Assembly (NCBI RefSeq): GCF_963675165.1
Contig: NC_087387.1
Location: 508,501 to 572,500, forward strand
Reading direction: 5' to 3'
DNA: 64,000 nucleotides
Origin: Halichondria panicea
Taxonomy: Eukaryota; Porifera; Demospongiae; Suberitida; Halichondriidae
Shown here: one piece after another, positions 12,825-37,531 of the stretch
How the letters are laid out: each line of letters starts with the position of its first letter
Position numbering within the stretch: the first letter of the stretch is position 1
The notes under the pieces: model-generated
Databases searched by the model: none
What the model was told of the DNA's origin: nothing
Seen by the model: the letters and a program-made list of their open reading frames with translations, nothing else
Translations under genes and position numbers: made by a program

Positions 12825-12914
12825 CTAGCCTCGGTCCCAGGCCGTTTTTTTTCTAAAGAACGTAAGGGGAAAAAATAGTAAAAATAGAAAAAAATCGGCC
12901 TGGGACCGAGGCTA
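12825..12914. repeat. 90-bp foldback with 19-bp perfect arms
   Basis: TAGCCTCGGTCCCAGGCCG at the left is exactly complementary to the right arm. The middle is A-rich on this strand. It ends 12 bp beyond the kinase stop codon, so it lies in the kinase 3' UTR and could form a hairpin in the mRNA. Confidence 0.8.
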
Positions 12915-12926
12915 CCACCACGCATA

Positions 12927-26121
<13,195 letters not shown>

Positions 26122-28017
26122 TCTGTACTAATGTGTGGTGGGGTTCGGCGGTAGGCTTCAATGCATTCCGATCTAATCACTCGATAGCCCTAGGCCCTCA
26201 CTTTCTTTAACTTTCTCGCTGTACTGTGAAGATTGGGTGTCTATTTACCTATTAATTACTGTCAGAGACGGAAACAAGGGTTGTATGTACGGTACGGTGG
26301 TCTAATTATGGTGGGACACACCCTCCTACTCAGCCTGCTCTAAAAAGGGGGCAGGGCTCGGTTGCTACATAGATAGTAGAGGAAGGGGATTGTGAACGAG
26401 ATCACGTGCGCTATAGATCATACATGAGAGCTGAGGTCTATCCGCGTTAGACCGCGAATTGACTAATTTTGAGCGGGCTAAAGACTTTTCAGAGTTTTAC
26501 TCGGTTCTAAAGGTAAGAAACGACTATCTAAGAGCCTTAATGTCAGTAGTAATCTATACTAACAATATTTTGAGCGTTTTAAGTAATAAGATATACCTGT
26601 TGAGCTACAAGTTAGCTATGACTCACCATTTACCTGTTTTTAGCACTGTTTGGGGAGAATCTAGTTTCTGATACACTTTTAGAAGCTAGTAAGCATATTG
26701 GCTGTTTCCTTGACTTGAGCTTTAACAGGATAGCCCCTTTTTTTGATATATAAGCTTTTTGTTGTTCTCCAGTGTTGTGAAATAAGTCGAATGGGGTGCC
26801 TTCTTTGTGTGGGGTGTCCTGATCTGACCGTTCACAATTGAAAGTTTTAGTGTGCATTTTCTGATTCTTTTAGCTTTACTCTATGAGAATAGCTATTACA
26901 TAGTAGCTGTACTAACTCGAAAGAATAATTTTGCCTCAATGAAAAAGTGTGAAAATGTCATGTTGCTCTTTTCCCACACAGGTGTGATTGTAAACAATGG
27001 GCATGGGAAGTCAGAAATTGCGTTTTTTCAGCGATAGAAAAGCAAGAAGCAGCAGACATCCCCCGTCTGCTCTCATCAGCCTTTACCTGAGTCGACCAGC
27101 AACTCTTGAATCTCTCCACTTCTTGGTTGCCAAGTCAGTGTTGAACTAATTGCCGTCAAGAACGTGCTCACCATTGTCAAGCTACCAAGAGTTGATGTCA
27201 TCGTCACCTCGTGTGTTCAGTGCCAGCTCATTTGGAATTTGTCAGTACGTTCTGAATACACCCTTATACCCCCTCTCTCAACTCATCACTCCAGTTCTTT
27301 ACCAGCGTGCTGTGCTATTTTGATTGAGATACATCGATTCCCTGAACTTTTGTGATGAAAATCCTGGCCTTAAATGTTTAATTAGATTTGTGAAAGCATC
27401 ACTCTTCTACACTTATTATAGTTGATCAGGTAAGTTCTGTCAAAAAATTGTTCACGAACCGTTACCCAAACGCAGAAGACCGGACTCTGACAACACATTC
27501 TGACTCATATCATTCATAATGTACGTGTATCTTTACAATGTCATAGCTTGCGCTTGTCTGCAGTTCATAATAATGTTATATAGATGATGAGTTGTCATGG
27601 ATATTATATATTGTATAATTGTAGCATGGACACATTTCCAGAGTAGAAAGAACCTACAAAAAAAAGAATTTCAAAACTAAAAGCTTGCATACACACATAG
27701 CTCAGAGTCCTACTTCCTTGATATGTCTTCACTAGCAGAAGGGCCCACAGAGGAGGCTGCAACCATACCCAGCAACACAGATCTATATACTTCCTGTCTA
27801 CTTCCGGCCATTCTGCTAATGCTTCCGTCTAACACGGACAGTCCATGAAATTGAGTTCACGTGATCTCGTTCACAATCCCCTTCCTCTACTATCTATGGT
27901 TGCTATTACAAGCACTTAGTACAACAGTAGTACAAGCAAACTACAAGTTGTTTACAAGCAATCTAGCTGATTTAGTCCATAATTTTCAGCCATAAGTTCT
28001 TACATGTAGTTACAAAG
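26122..28017. promoter_or_regulatory. Divergent promoter region split by a transposon
   Basis: The start codons of the kinase (minus, 26121) and the FLACC1-like gene (plus, 28018) face away from each other. Of 1896 bp between them, 1531 are one TIR element plus a 7-bp target duplication. Removing these leaves about 358 bp, the same size as the other divergent gaps here. No gene is visible in the element. Shared promoter function is inferred. Confidence 0.5.
26368..27898. mobile_element. 1.53-kb non-autonomous DNA transposon, 41-bp perfect TIRs, 7-bp TSD
   Basis: The left end reads CATAGATAGTAGAGGAAGGG and continues through GATTGTGAACGAG to CACGTG; the right end is its exact reverse complement over 41 bp (27858-27898). 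Both flanks carry GTTGCTA (26361-26367 and 27899-27905), a 7-bp target-site duplication. The interior has only short frames in all six directions and no recognisable transposase, so it is a deletion derivative or long MITE. Perfect TIRs and a perfect duplication indicate a recent insertion. The 7-bp duplication does not settle the superfamily; P and Dada types are possible. Confidence 0.9.
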
Positions 28018-31000
28018 ATGAGCAATACAAATATAGAAGAAAAGGAAGCTCAAAATAGGATAAGGTATGTAAAATTGAAGCTATTAGTTGCATGTCATTA
28101 ACACATGTCTATGTGCTTATGTGCTATTTGTGACGATAACATACAAATAAAGTGGTGAAACAAAGCATAATTATATGAGACTGTACAAGATCTAGTGTAA
28201 CTAACTATGAACAAAGCTAACACAAGCTCAATGGAGACTCAATCTTTGCCTGACATGTGGCTCCACTATTTCTCAACCCGCAGGTCAGCCCCAGCTCACA
28301 TTCTAGCTGGTAGGAGACTGCTGTGCTCCAGGCAATCGAAAACCTGTTCAAAAAGAAGGTGAGAAGAAAATAACACTACGTACTTCGATCACTTGGTGTG
28401 GTATTTAACAAGTGTGTGGCTCAATGTGTACTAGCTAATCATTCTTGCATCTTGCTTCGCTGCATGCAGGATTCCAGGAAGCAGAGGGACATCACGATCC
28501 AAAAGCAGGTAAATTAATGCCAGCCACCATGTTCTATCAATGCAATGAAACCTGTCACCTTTGCGCACACCAACAGTGGCTGTAATAACATATATATATA
28601 GCTTCCAAATTTCAAACACACGCTTTACCTCGAGGGCTTATTAATTTGGCTGTATTTTTAAGCGCTTTATTATAGGATGACCAGGTAGACAGGTTTCAGC
28701 AGTTTATTTTATTTTATTGAGTACAATCATTGCACGCACACATATAGAGGAAATTATGAAAGGAGCTTCACAAGCACATCACCTGCTAAACCACAGCCTA
28801 AGCAAACTTTGGTGGTGAGTTTTAACAGCATCGAGATATTAACTATCAGTCAAACACCCCTCCACTGTGTAGTCAACATCTATAGTGCGAGCTCCAGGCT
28901 ACACCCTCACGCGTAATCCCACCAATGTCAGAGTGGACATAAACACATCGACTTTCTTTGGAGGGAAGGATGAACAGGAGGTGAGGTTCCATGCATGCAC
29001 TTAAGTTCATGCATGTGCTCACTGTAAATTAATCCATGCTACCATGATTATATGAATACAGAGTGTGGAAACGATTAGGTCAAGCTCCAGATTGTCAAAG
29101 CCATCCAGTAAAAGGTATTAAGCATTTGATTTACGCCTTGTTTTTTACATGCAATTGGCTTGTAGATGTACAAATTAGTGGAAGGAAGCAATTGATTGTA
29201 TATACATGTACATGTACATGGTGGGAAATTCCCTTCAGCTACCCCACCATGTATGTACGCAGACTATACTTCCAATGTATACAAATGATGTACACAAAAT
29301 GGAAAGAAACAAATGATTGTACTTGTACGACCAAATTTTATACAATTTGAACAAACATGCATGATGAGAAATATTCCCACAGCTAATTAGCCTCCTATTT
29401 ACACAGGGACTCCCCCACTGCCTCCACTGTAATGAGGGCAGCCATGCTCGAGAAAGTGACGCAAGAAAAACAAGTACTGGAATTGGAGATAGCTGAGCTA
29501 CACATTCAGATGGAGTCCGTTCAAAATAAATACACAGAGAAAGAAAATCAGGTGAGATTAAACTAGTATTATATTTAATTCACGACAGGTCATGGTTCAC
29601 TGATAGAAAGAGGAGGAGTTCTTTCAAGCTACCGAGAAGATACGCAAACACCATCAAACCGATATAGAGTGAGTTATGTGATTACGAAACCAAACAATAC
29701 AACCAATGTTCGATCCTACTACAGAGAATTGGAGGAGAAGCATCAGCAAGAGATGTGTGTCATGCAAGACTACCACAATGAATTGGTGAGTATGTATATA
29801 CAGACATTTTAAAGATGGCGTTCGTGCTCAATTGTTTCACATTAACATTGCAGGTTAAAACTATCACCAAAGATTATGACAAAGAAATAGGTAAATAGTG
29901 TTGTTTATATGATACCATAATTTTATAGCAAGCTGAGTAAATTTCTAAGGAGAAAATTTTCCAGATTTTTAGCAAGTTAGATCCTAAAATTACCTGCTAT
30001 ATTATATATACTTGTACAGATGAATATCAAGAGAGATTAAAATTGGCCGATGAGCAACTACAGGAGTCTGTTGTGAGTTGGAATGTCATATACGTAAGAT
30101 CTGTCCCTGTATTTATTGCCGGAACTGTTCTTATTATATAACAGAGAGAGAAAGAAAAAACAATAGGAAACCTAGAGGTATGTGTGCATGTGCAGTGCAT
30201 GCACTCATGTATGAATATTACGGTACTGCATGTGTCTACGTATCAAACAACATATTGTATAGCTCATTTTTTACTATAACAGGAAGAACTGAAAGAGCAA
30301 CACCGTGACGAGATACAGCATCTCACGGACACGCTGGGGGAGGAAGCAAAGAGGAAATTAGAAGAAACCCAGGCTGAGTTGAAATTAGAACACAGACAGG
30401 AAATTGAGGAAATAACTGCCGATCATGAGACGGAAATTGATGTAAGTTGAGTACAGTAAATAATATTTAATTTACAGCATATACATTCCTATATATATAG
30501 CTGACCAAATATAGACGTGTAATAATTATAATATGGTACGATAATTATGTTTAGAGCTGTGACACTTTACCAATTCGCCATGCAGGGAATGAGGGAAAAG
30601 TACAATAAAGCAATGGCCCTCAAAGATGACCTACAAAAGTCCATCAAAAGGAACAAGGTTGGTGTGGATCAATCAGTCTTGCATGTATTCCAATTCCTTG
30701 CGTATAGAAATTGGAAAAGGAGATTAGTAAAAATAAAGAGAAGATTCAAGCCGCCAAAGAACAGCATACCGAAACTGAAACCCAACTACAAGAAACTGTG
30801 AGTATACAAACAGCCTATACAATCATGTATGCTTGCAATGTGTATATGCAATATGATCACTATCACATCTTACGTATAAAATACCTCGTTCATTCAACAG
30901 ATAAGGAAATTGAAGGAACTACAGGATGACTTCCAAGAAAAAGTATAAAATGACAGCAATCCCCTGCGTAAACATGTAGTATCTTTCAGCATCCATAACT

Positions 31001-31835
31001 TTAGTATCATTGATCCAATTTCAACGATTTTCTGATTTTCTAAAAGCTTAAAAGGATACCTTTCAAATGGTGTGTTTAAATCCAACATTTAGATGGGGTC
31101 ATAATTTTTTGCTTTTCGGCCTTGGACCATGGTATTTATTTGGATCCATGGTATTTAGCCGAAATTGGCAAATCCAAAAATAGATGGTACCATTTGAAAG
31201 ATCTCTTTCTAAGCTTTCAGAAAATCATAAAATTGTTGAAATTGGATCCACAGAATTCAAGTTATGGCGACTGAAAGAATCCCCGAGCCATTGATTACAC
31301 GGGGGACAATGGGTATTAATTAACTATTGGCTACAGGTTTGGATGGTGGAGACTAATTACAGAGACAGAATTGATGCTCTGAAGTCAGAGAACACTCTGT
31401 TAAGAAGACGACTGCTATGGAAAACAGACGAGTTTAGCGATTACCGTGCCAACACTGAGAGGCTACAAGCAGAGGGAATACGATCAACCAGAGAAAAGGT
31501 TTGATTAGCTGTAATATCAGAAATGTGGCCAGAATTAAGTGGTGCCTGTTTTGAAATCCTCCATTCAACACAGAAAGTACACGTATATAGTAAAGTAGGC
31601 CTAATTTAAGAGAAGGTTCCTGTGGGCACATCCCTGCTATATTAATATCACAGTATGTTAATTCACATTTATTGTACAGCTGCAGATTGTATTGAGAGCA
31701 CGGCAGAAGGCGTGTCTAAGTATTGCCATGGGAACTAGTGATATGTACACACAAGTGTCACAAGGTCGACCTGCAAGTGCACCGATAACTAAGTCAGAGA
31801 GAAAAAATGCAAAACTAAAAACGGACACTCAGTAG
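28018..31835 (+). CDS. FLACC1: Coiled-coil protein resembling FLACC1 (flagellum-associated)
   Basis: Nineteen exons, phases closing, 489 residues: 28018-28064 (ATG), 28284-28358, 28470-28508, 28676-28684, 28748-28814, 28873-28980, 29062-29114, 29407-29551, 29607-29668, 29725-29785, 29854-29890, 30020-30072, 30145-30177, 30283-30441, 30586-30657, 30708-30797, 30901-30942, 31337-31498, 31680-31835 (TAG). The 9-base fourth exon keeps frame but is optional. Residues ~135-455 are an almost continuous coiled coil rich in Glu/Lys/Gln. Before it, residues ~85-115 contain APGYTLTRNPTNVRV followed by FFGGKDEQE. From memory this resembles the stretch before the coiled coil of human FLACC1 (ALS2CR12), and the length is similar (446 in human). 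FLACC1 is a sperm-flagellum-associated protein. The coiled-coil class is certain; the orthology is moderate and needs a reciprocal search. Confidence 0.6.
30965..31310. repeat. R330 repeat, copy 2 (inverted)
   Basis: Same words as copy 1 in the opposite orientation, ending in CCGAGCCATTGATTACACGG. It fills most of the intron 30943-31336 of the FLACC1-like gene. Confidence 0.85.
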
Positions 31836-32114
31836 TTTCAATATTGCATGTGTTTGTTGTTCATTTTAGACTCTGAATCTCACCAGACAATAATTACAAT
31901 GTATATACATTAACATGTTAATTCACTTATAAATGTACGTGTTGCAAACAAATTCTGAGGACAATAGGATGAATTTCCTATATGAAACACAAATAAGGTG
32001 CATTCAAAGCATTATCTTCTATTCTGCACCATTTCCTCTCTAGTTACTATAAGAGTAAAAAGCTAGCTCTTTCTGGAATACTCTGACTCTACACAGTACT
32101 ACTGTATACATACG

Positions 32115-32600
32115 ATGGCCAAGCTACTTCTTTTGATTTGCTCTGCTAGTGTTCTACTGCTCCTAGCAACCACCAGTTCAGCTGCTCGATATCAACCAAG
32201 GCACAGGGACAGCCGTAGCCGGGATCCGTGCGAAGATGGGAGAATGAAAGACAAACCTCAATGCAGCAAATCAAGAGAAGTCCAGCCAATCAAGATGAAG
32301 AAGTTTCCGAAGCAGTGGGATTCTCGTGCACGCAGATTGCTGAGCCCTTATGGACAACATAACAGAGTCCTCGTTTCTCTACCGTATCCAGGAGAGGAGC
32401 GAACACCGTCCAAGAGAGAAGAGAAACGTGAAAAGCCGACAGAGAGTCCTTGTAAGTACAAAGAGACAGAGAACAAGAAGACAGAGTGCGAGAAGGAATT
32501 GGAGAAATCTCGCGAGAAAAAGCCTTGCAGCAAGATTCCCAAGATAAAGTCTGCCCTGAGGGTTATTGACGGAATGAGGGAACTCCTTAGCATGGAGTAG
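32115..32600 (+). CDS. Small secreted basic protein, protease-prodomain-like
   Basis: One exon, 161 residues. A clear signal peptide opens it (MAKLLLLICSASVLLLLATT, cut near SSA-AR). The rest is Lys/Arg/Glu-rich with six or seven cysteines. Near residue 83 it has NRVLVSLPYPG, similar to NNVLISVPLEI in the long pro-region of the serine protease gene at 34248. Both genes also share a Lys/Pro/Arg-rich composition and lie in the same orientation next to each other. It has no protease domain. An AATAAA lies at 32802-32807. I infer a prodomain-only relative of the neighbouring proteases, but the similarity is short. Confidence 0.65.
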   Translation: MAKLLLLICSASVLLLLATTSSAARYQPRHRDSRSRDPCEDGRMKDKPQCSKSREVQPIKMKKFPKQWDSRARRLLSPYGQHNRVLVSLPYPGEERTPSKREEKREKPTESPCKYKETENKKTECEKELEKSREKKPCSKIPKIKSALRVIDGMRELLSME

Positions 32601-32981
32601 TTACATGTATAGCTACGAGGAACAATGATTAGAAAGTTATTGATGATGCAAATTAAACATGTTCATTTCTTGTAAGATTATAATAGTGATTGCAAATTTA
32701 ACATGAGCTATAGTCTAGTAGGAGACTCAGGGATTGAGGGAATAATTATACTGTGTAGTGGACACAAGTCAACATAGTAAAGAAGAGCACACATCAAACC
32801 TAATAAAAAACGTTAATTTACAAAAACCAGCGAGATAGCCATATAGATCTATAATTATGTCAAAAACCTAGTGATGTGCTGTACAATTAACTTCCATTAA
32901 AAAAGGAAGCACTTGCATGTCAACATGGTATTTAGTCTTATCACACAATAAAACTGCATACCTGCTATCGTATGCTACAAG
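32601..32981. other. Intergenic spacer between secreted-protein genes
   Basis: About 380 bp of AT-rich sequence holding a poly(A) signal candidate (AATAAA 32802-32807) for the upstream gene. I see no coding sequence and no element with inverted ends. Confidence 0.5.
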
Positions 32982-34004
32982 ATGGCTAGTATATCTGTGC
33001 TGTGGTGTATCATCAATGTACTGTGTATGCACTACTCAACTGCTTGCAACTGCAACAGCAAGACAAACATCTCTAGTCTATCTCAACATAATACTAACAA
33101 AGAAGAACTTATTGAATTCAAGTTTGCAGAAGTGAGTAGTTTCCCGGACATTCAACCCGGCTCTGTCAAAGACCAACTGTACAGTCAATGGCATATCTTA
33201 GAGCGAAATGGGAAAGTAAGTGTAGGAGATCTATCACAAGTGGAAAAGATATTCAATCGAGCCAGAAAGAAATTGCCTCACTCTTATAATGAACTTATAC
33301 GACAGAGAGACAAGACTATACGTCGAGGTAAAAGACATATTTTCTCAGAAATGGATTCAAGAGTAAAAGTGACTGATCCAAGGGAGTATCCATACTCGGC
33401 TATCGTCAGCATAAAGGGGAGGGGCTGTACTGGATTTTTTGTCGGACCTAAGCACATACTGACAGCTGGACATTGCGTGTACAATATAACGAGTGGGATT
33501 TGGTATAAGGACCTAGACTTTTACCGTGGGAAGAACTGCGATCCTGACAAAGGAGTATTTTACAAATGGAAAAAATCAATCATACCTGCAGGCTATAAAG
33601 ATTATAAACATCCGGCCTACGATTACGCCATGATTATTAGCTATAAAAAATCTCGCACTACGATGAATTTCGGATGGACGTACAATCCCAAAAGCCTATC
33701 AAGTGTTCGTATCGCTGGTTACCCCAGTGACAAGCCGAGAATGTGCATGTGGGAATCAAGATGCGAGATTGAAGATCAATGGTCAAGTCTACTGGGCCAC
33801 AAATGCGATACAGCTGGTGGGAATAGCGGCAGCCCTGTGTACACGTACTCGAGGCACATGGCGATTGCTTACTGCATACACAGAGGACATATCGGGGTGA
33901 TGGACGACAATAGCCACGGGAAAATACGAGAACACTTCAATGTATGCTCTTTAATCACCAAGCAAAGACTGTTAATGTTTTCTAAATGGATTTCACATTA
34001 TTGA
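32982..34004 (+). CDS. Secreted S1-type serine protease, PRSS23/V8-like
   Basis: One uninterrupted exon, 340 residues. The N-terminus is a hydrophobic signal segment (MASISVLWCIINVLC). The catalytic triad is complete: His164 in LTAGHCVY, Asp214 in YDYAMI and Ser282 in GGNSGSPVY. The domain follows the PRSS23/PRSS35 and bacterial glutamyl-endopeptidase layout rather than classical trypsin, because no typical IVGG activation site is seen; the domain starts near REYPYSAIVSIKGRGCTGFF. Seven or more cysteines in the catalytic half suggest disulphides. It is a close relative of the next gene (shared KDLDF.RGK.CDP.., AGYPSDK/VGYPSDK, MCMWES.C), so the two arose by tandem duplication, but this copy lacks the intron and the long pro-region. 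Confidence 0.85.
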   Translation: MASISVLWCIINVLCMHYSTACNCNSKTNISSLSQHNTNKEELIEFKFAEVSSFPDIQPGSVKDQLYSQWHILERNGKVSVGDLSQVEKIFNRARKKLPHSYNELIRQRDKTIRRGKRHIFSEMDSRVKVTDPREYPYSAIVSIKGRGCTGFFVGPKHILTAGHCVYNITSGIWYKDLDFYRGKNCDPDKGVFYKWKKSIIPAGYKDYKHPAYDYAMIISYKKSRTTMNFGWTYNPKSLSSVRIAGYPSDKPRMCMWESRCEIEDQWSSLLGHKCDTAGGNSGSPVYTYSRHMAIAYCIHRGHIGVMDDNSHGKIREHFNVCSLITKQRLLMFSKWISHY

Positions 34005-34247
34005 ATGCAGTGTATGATGGTGTATAGATCCTGTTTACTACCATGCGTACTATTGTCCCTGAGGATAATTAAACATGCATGTGCAAACACTTGCACAGAC
34101 ACACATTGTGATCCTAATTCGTACAGGATGAGCCATATCCATTTTGTGTGAAAAAATCTATTCAATAAGTATACCCACGTATACGCAGGATATAATAAGT
34201 ACACTACTCACAAACCATTTGATCAGAATAGACTTGTGTTTGCAAAA

Positions 34248-36052
34248 ATGAAAGGTCTATTCCAGCTTGCAATTTTCCTTGCCCTGGCATGTGTGTGCTT
34301 AGCTGAAGACAAAGATCTATTGAAAAAACTACCGCAACGAAATGTCGTGAAGAAGTATCTATCGAAGAGTGGATTTGGCCTCAATTCTCATACTCCACTG
34401 CAGAAATCATCTGCAAAAAATCTACTGAAACACAAAGACGAGAAGCATTCAGATGATGAAATACCGACTCTGTGGCAAAACTTGTACAGCAAGCAGCACA
34501 AGTACAAACCATTGAAGAGAAATCCACTACGCAAAGATTCAAAGCATTCTGCAAAAGATTTAAAAAAACCTGAGAGGTCTCAGCACACTCACTCAAGGCC
34601 TTCGGAAGCTCCAAAAAATAACAAATTTAAAAACCTTTTATCAAAGTTGACAGACAAAAAGACACCACCACCTCAGTTACCAAAACGACGACCACAAATA
34701 ACGCCCAAAAGGGAGCGAGCAAAAGCACCAACTCCCAAACACAGTGAAGATGCCTTCGATGAATACCAAGACAGGAATAATGTTCTTATCTCAGTCCCTC
34801 TGGAAATTTTGAAACAATTAGGACGTCGACATTCTTACGAACCAACAGAGAAAACCGAAAGACGTCACAAGCCGGAGAGACCACCAAAGACAATCAACCC
34901 TCCAAGAAAGGTAACCTTTGATCACGGTAGAGATGTGGACACAGAAGGGAGAGTCAATGCCAATTTTGAAGACAAAGGAGTGAAATTTGCGGCCGGATCT
35001 TATCAAGACAAAGTGTACAGTCAATGGTACGTGGTGACGAATGATGGCCTAGAGTATGATGGAGATACAGATGAACTCAATACTATATTTGAGCTAGCCA
35101 ACAAACAAAATCTTCCATCCACTTCAGACGTGATTCCAGACAGTATGTTGAATGCGCTTAACACAATGGGTACTATACAACACGAGCAAAGTTCTGTACC
35201 CCCAGACTCAAGAAAATTAATCAGCAAAACTGATCAATATCCCTACTCTGTGATTGGTCGACTTGATGCAGGCTGTACAGGCACACTAATAGGTCCTAAC
35301 CACGTACTAACAGCTGGACATTGTGTTTATGAATTCGAAAAGAAAATGTGGTTTAAAAATCTCGATTTTCATCGAGGCAAAAGTTGCGATCCTAACACGG
35401 GTGAACTGTACAGCTGGAAGTTAGCTATTACAGTAAAGGGGTGGAAGGATTACGGCTACCCATCGTACGATTATGCAATCATTGTTGTTTCTAAAACTTC
35501 CCCGCAATGGATGACGTTTGGATGGAGCAATTCTCTGCACAAGGCTAACACACAGGTAGTTGGTTACCCTAGTGACAAGGAGGACAGGTGTATGTGGGAG
35601 AGCAGCTGCACTATTGGGCAGGAGTGGAACGATTTGCTGGGCTACAAGTGCGATACAGCGAGTGGAATGAGTGGGGGCCCCGTCTATAGGTAAGACTATG
35701 TACGTATGCATATTGACACTTGTACAACCTAAATAATCACGTATGATAACACTGAAAGTACGTATTTCAAACTTCCCTGGCGTATTATAACCCCTCTCAT
35801 ACGCACTGATAACTATACACCCATTAGTGTTGGTTGAACGCTCCACATCTATCAGTAACTATAATTATGTATGTAAGCTACTACAAACCCAACTTTATTA
35901 ATAATCATTATTTTTATAGGCACAAAGAAGGCAACAAGAAAAGTGTGGTGTACTGTATACATGCTTTCGGAGCTGACGACTACAACGCTTGTGCTCAGAT
36001 CACCAAGCCACGCTTCACACAGTTTGTTAACTGGATCAGCCATTACAACTAG
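34248..36052 (+). CDS. Secreted S1-type serine protease with long basic pro-region
   Basis: Two exons, 34248-35689 and 35920-36052 (TAG), giving 524 residues. I chose the ATG at 34248, which directly opens a signal peptide (MKGLFQLAIFLALACVCLA). An in-frame GTG at 34236 is not needed. Residues ~20-250 are Lys/Pro/His-rich and disordered, with many dibasic sites suited to proteolytic processing. The protease domain starts near QYPYSVIGRLDAGCTG. The triad is His358 (LTAGHCVY), Asp408 (YDYAII) and Ser475 (SGMSGGPVY). The single intron lies directly after the serine motif. It shares YSQW(H/Y) and CMWES.C blocks with the upstream protease. Confidence 0.85.
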
Positions 36053-36260
36053 CCTATAGCCCGTACACTGTACATCAGTAGCTACAAACACTACACATGT
36101 GACTCTATTATAGTTGAAAGCAAATTAGAAGAAACATCAATAAGTCATTGAATATACATATATAGCATTTGCTGTTTTTTCACAGAAAGGAAACTAAAGC
36201 ACTATACCTCAATAGAGATAAGATACACTGAAACTGACAACAAAGGATACATGTATTGAA

Positions 36261-37297
36261 TTAAACAGGTGTTCCTACTTCATTCTCTACACTTGTTCTA
36301 TCTGGTGATTCAATTGTGTTCAGTGACTGACCGGTAGAGTCGCTATGGTGACCTCCACGCCTCGCCTCCCTCTCTGGCCTCAAGGGGGGAAACCTGTACA
36401 ATGCATGACAATAGTAAATGGAGTTTTAACAAAATATCATTGTCACCTAAAATTGTACAGTATTTGAACTGCACAGTGTATGATATTAATGTGATATTAA
36501 TATCATTCATGTACTCCTGATATCATACATACATCATACATGTATACATATTGATGTGATATTAATATAGCAGGGATGTGCCCACACTAGTCAGTGGTTG
36601 GTATGCACAGTGTATACTGCAAGCATTATTATCTTCTGAAAAAGGCTACAGAACAATTTTTCCAGTTCTGAAGTTAAACCCTCTAAAGCAGTAATGGAAA
36701 TTGACAAATAACTACTAATCATACGTACACCAAGGCTACTAGTTATCCCTCCCTCTCACACCTGTTTCCGACGAGCTCTACCACAGCCATGGGGGCGTTG
36801 TCTCCCTTTCTATTGGGCGCCTTCAACACGCGAGTGTAGCCACCGGGACGAGACATGTAGCGATCTCTCAGTGGACCAAATAACTTAGCAACCAGTACTC
36901 CATCCTCCTGGGAAGGTATTAAAGCACAATTTTAATTTAAAAAACAAAAACCACACCCCACAAAATTAATATCGTATTGTGATCATCGATAACTTAAACT
37001 GCACGGCCATATTTACCCACCCTCATCCAGTTCCACGCTTCTCGTTTAGCGTGAGGTGATCCCTTCTTTCCCAGTGTGATCATCTGAAATCAGAAATAGG
37101 GCGACCACGTGGGTAAGCTACATTCTAATTAATGCACACCCTCTCACCATGTCCCCAGTTCTTCTCAGCTCTTTAGCTTTGGGCAGAGTGGTCATAATCC
37201 GCTCATGTTTAATTAGAGACATGGCCATGTTCTTGAGCAGGTCTCTCCTGTGCTTAGAATCTCTTCCGAGCCGACTCCAGCCAAATCTGTGCCTCAT
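36261..37297 (-). CDS. MRPL17: Mitochondrial large-subunit ribosomal protein bL17m
   Basis: Four exons, 163 residues: 37148-37297 (ATG), 37021-37083, 36762-36907, 36261-36393 (TAA). The N-terminus [20 protein letters not shown] and [16 protein letters not shown] are the hallmark of the L17 family. They are followed by [14 protein letters not shown] and [20 protein letters not shown], which contact 23S-type rRNA near the peptide exit tunnel. The length fits the human protein (about 175). The last ~40 residues are an unconserved Ser/Thr/Glu tail. It faces CEP120 with 234 bp between the start codons. Confidence 0.95.
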
Positions 37298-37531
37298 CTT
37301 GATTTTGATGTAAATTACACAGTAGAATGAAAGGTGGGGGGATTCCCTACTTGCTCCGGTGTACATGTAGGGGAAGTCCCTAACTTTTGGCCTAAGTCTT
37401 TTCTCGAGGTTAAACCGCGGGGATGCTAAATTTGTGTAGAGATGGGCGTGACTGAAATGAGCTCCACCACTTTTCAATAACTTGCCTGCTGCAGGAGCCG
37501 GCCGGCTGCTGATCCCAAGGCTACAGAAGAC
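37298..37531. promoter_or_regulatory. Bidirectional promoter region MRPL17 / CEP120
   Basis: Only 234 bp lie between the two divergent start codons. No TATA box stands out. The stretch is more GC-rich than surrounding introns (GCAGGAGCCGGCCGGC near 37492). A housekeeping-type shared promoter is inferred from geometry. Confidence 0.45.

Larger units (their letters stand above)
11892..12926. other. Intergenic region with poly(A) signal, tandem repeat and foldback
   Basis: AT-rich sequence between the convergent orphan gene and kinase gene. It holds an AATAAA at 12231-12236 (plus-strand poly(A) signal candidate), two 42-bp direct repeats (12728-12811) and a 90-bp foldback (12825-12914) ending only 12 bp after the kinase stop codon. 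No coding sequence is evident. Confidence 0.6.

Noticed and set aside
26459-27355. Short frames inside the 1.53-kb TIR element
   Set aside because: None exceeds about 75 codons, none shows a transposase motif, and they are not linked by plausible splice sites.
32348-32593. Minus-strand frame opposite the small secreted gene
   Set aside because: It is antisense to a gene with a clear signal peptide and carries no features of its own.
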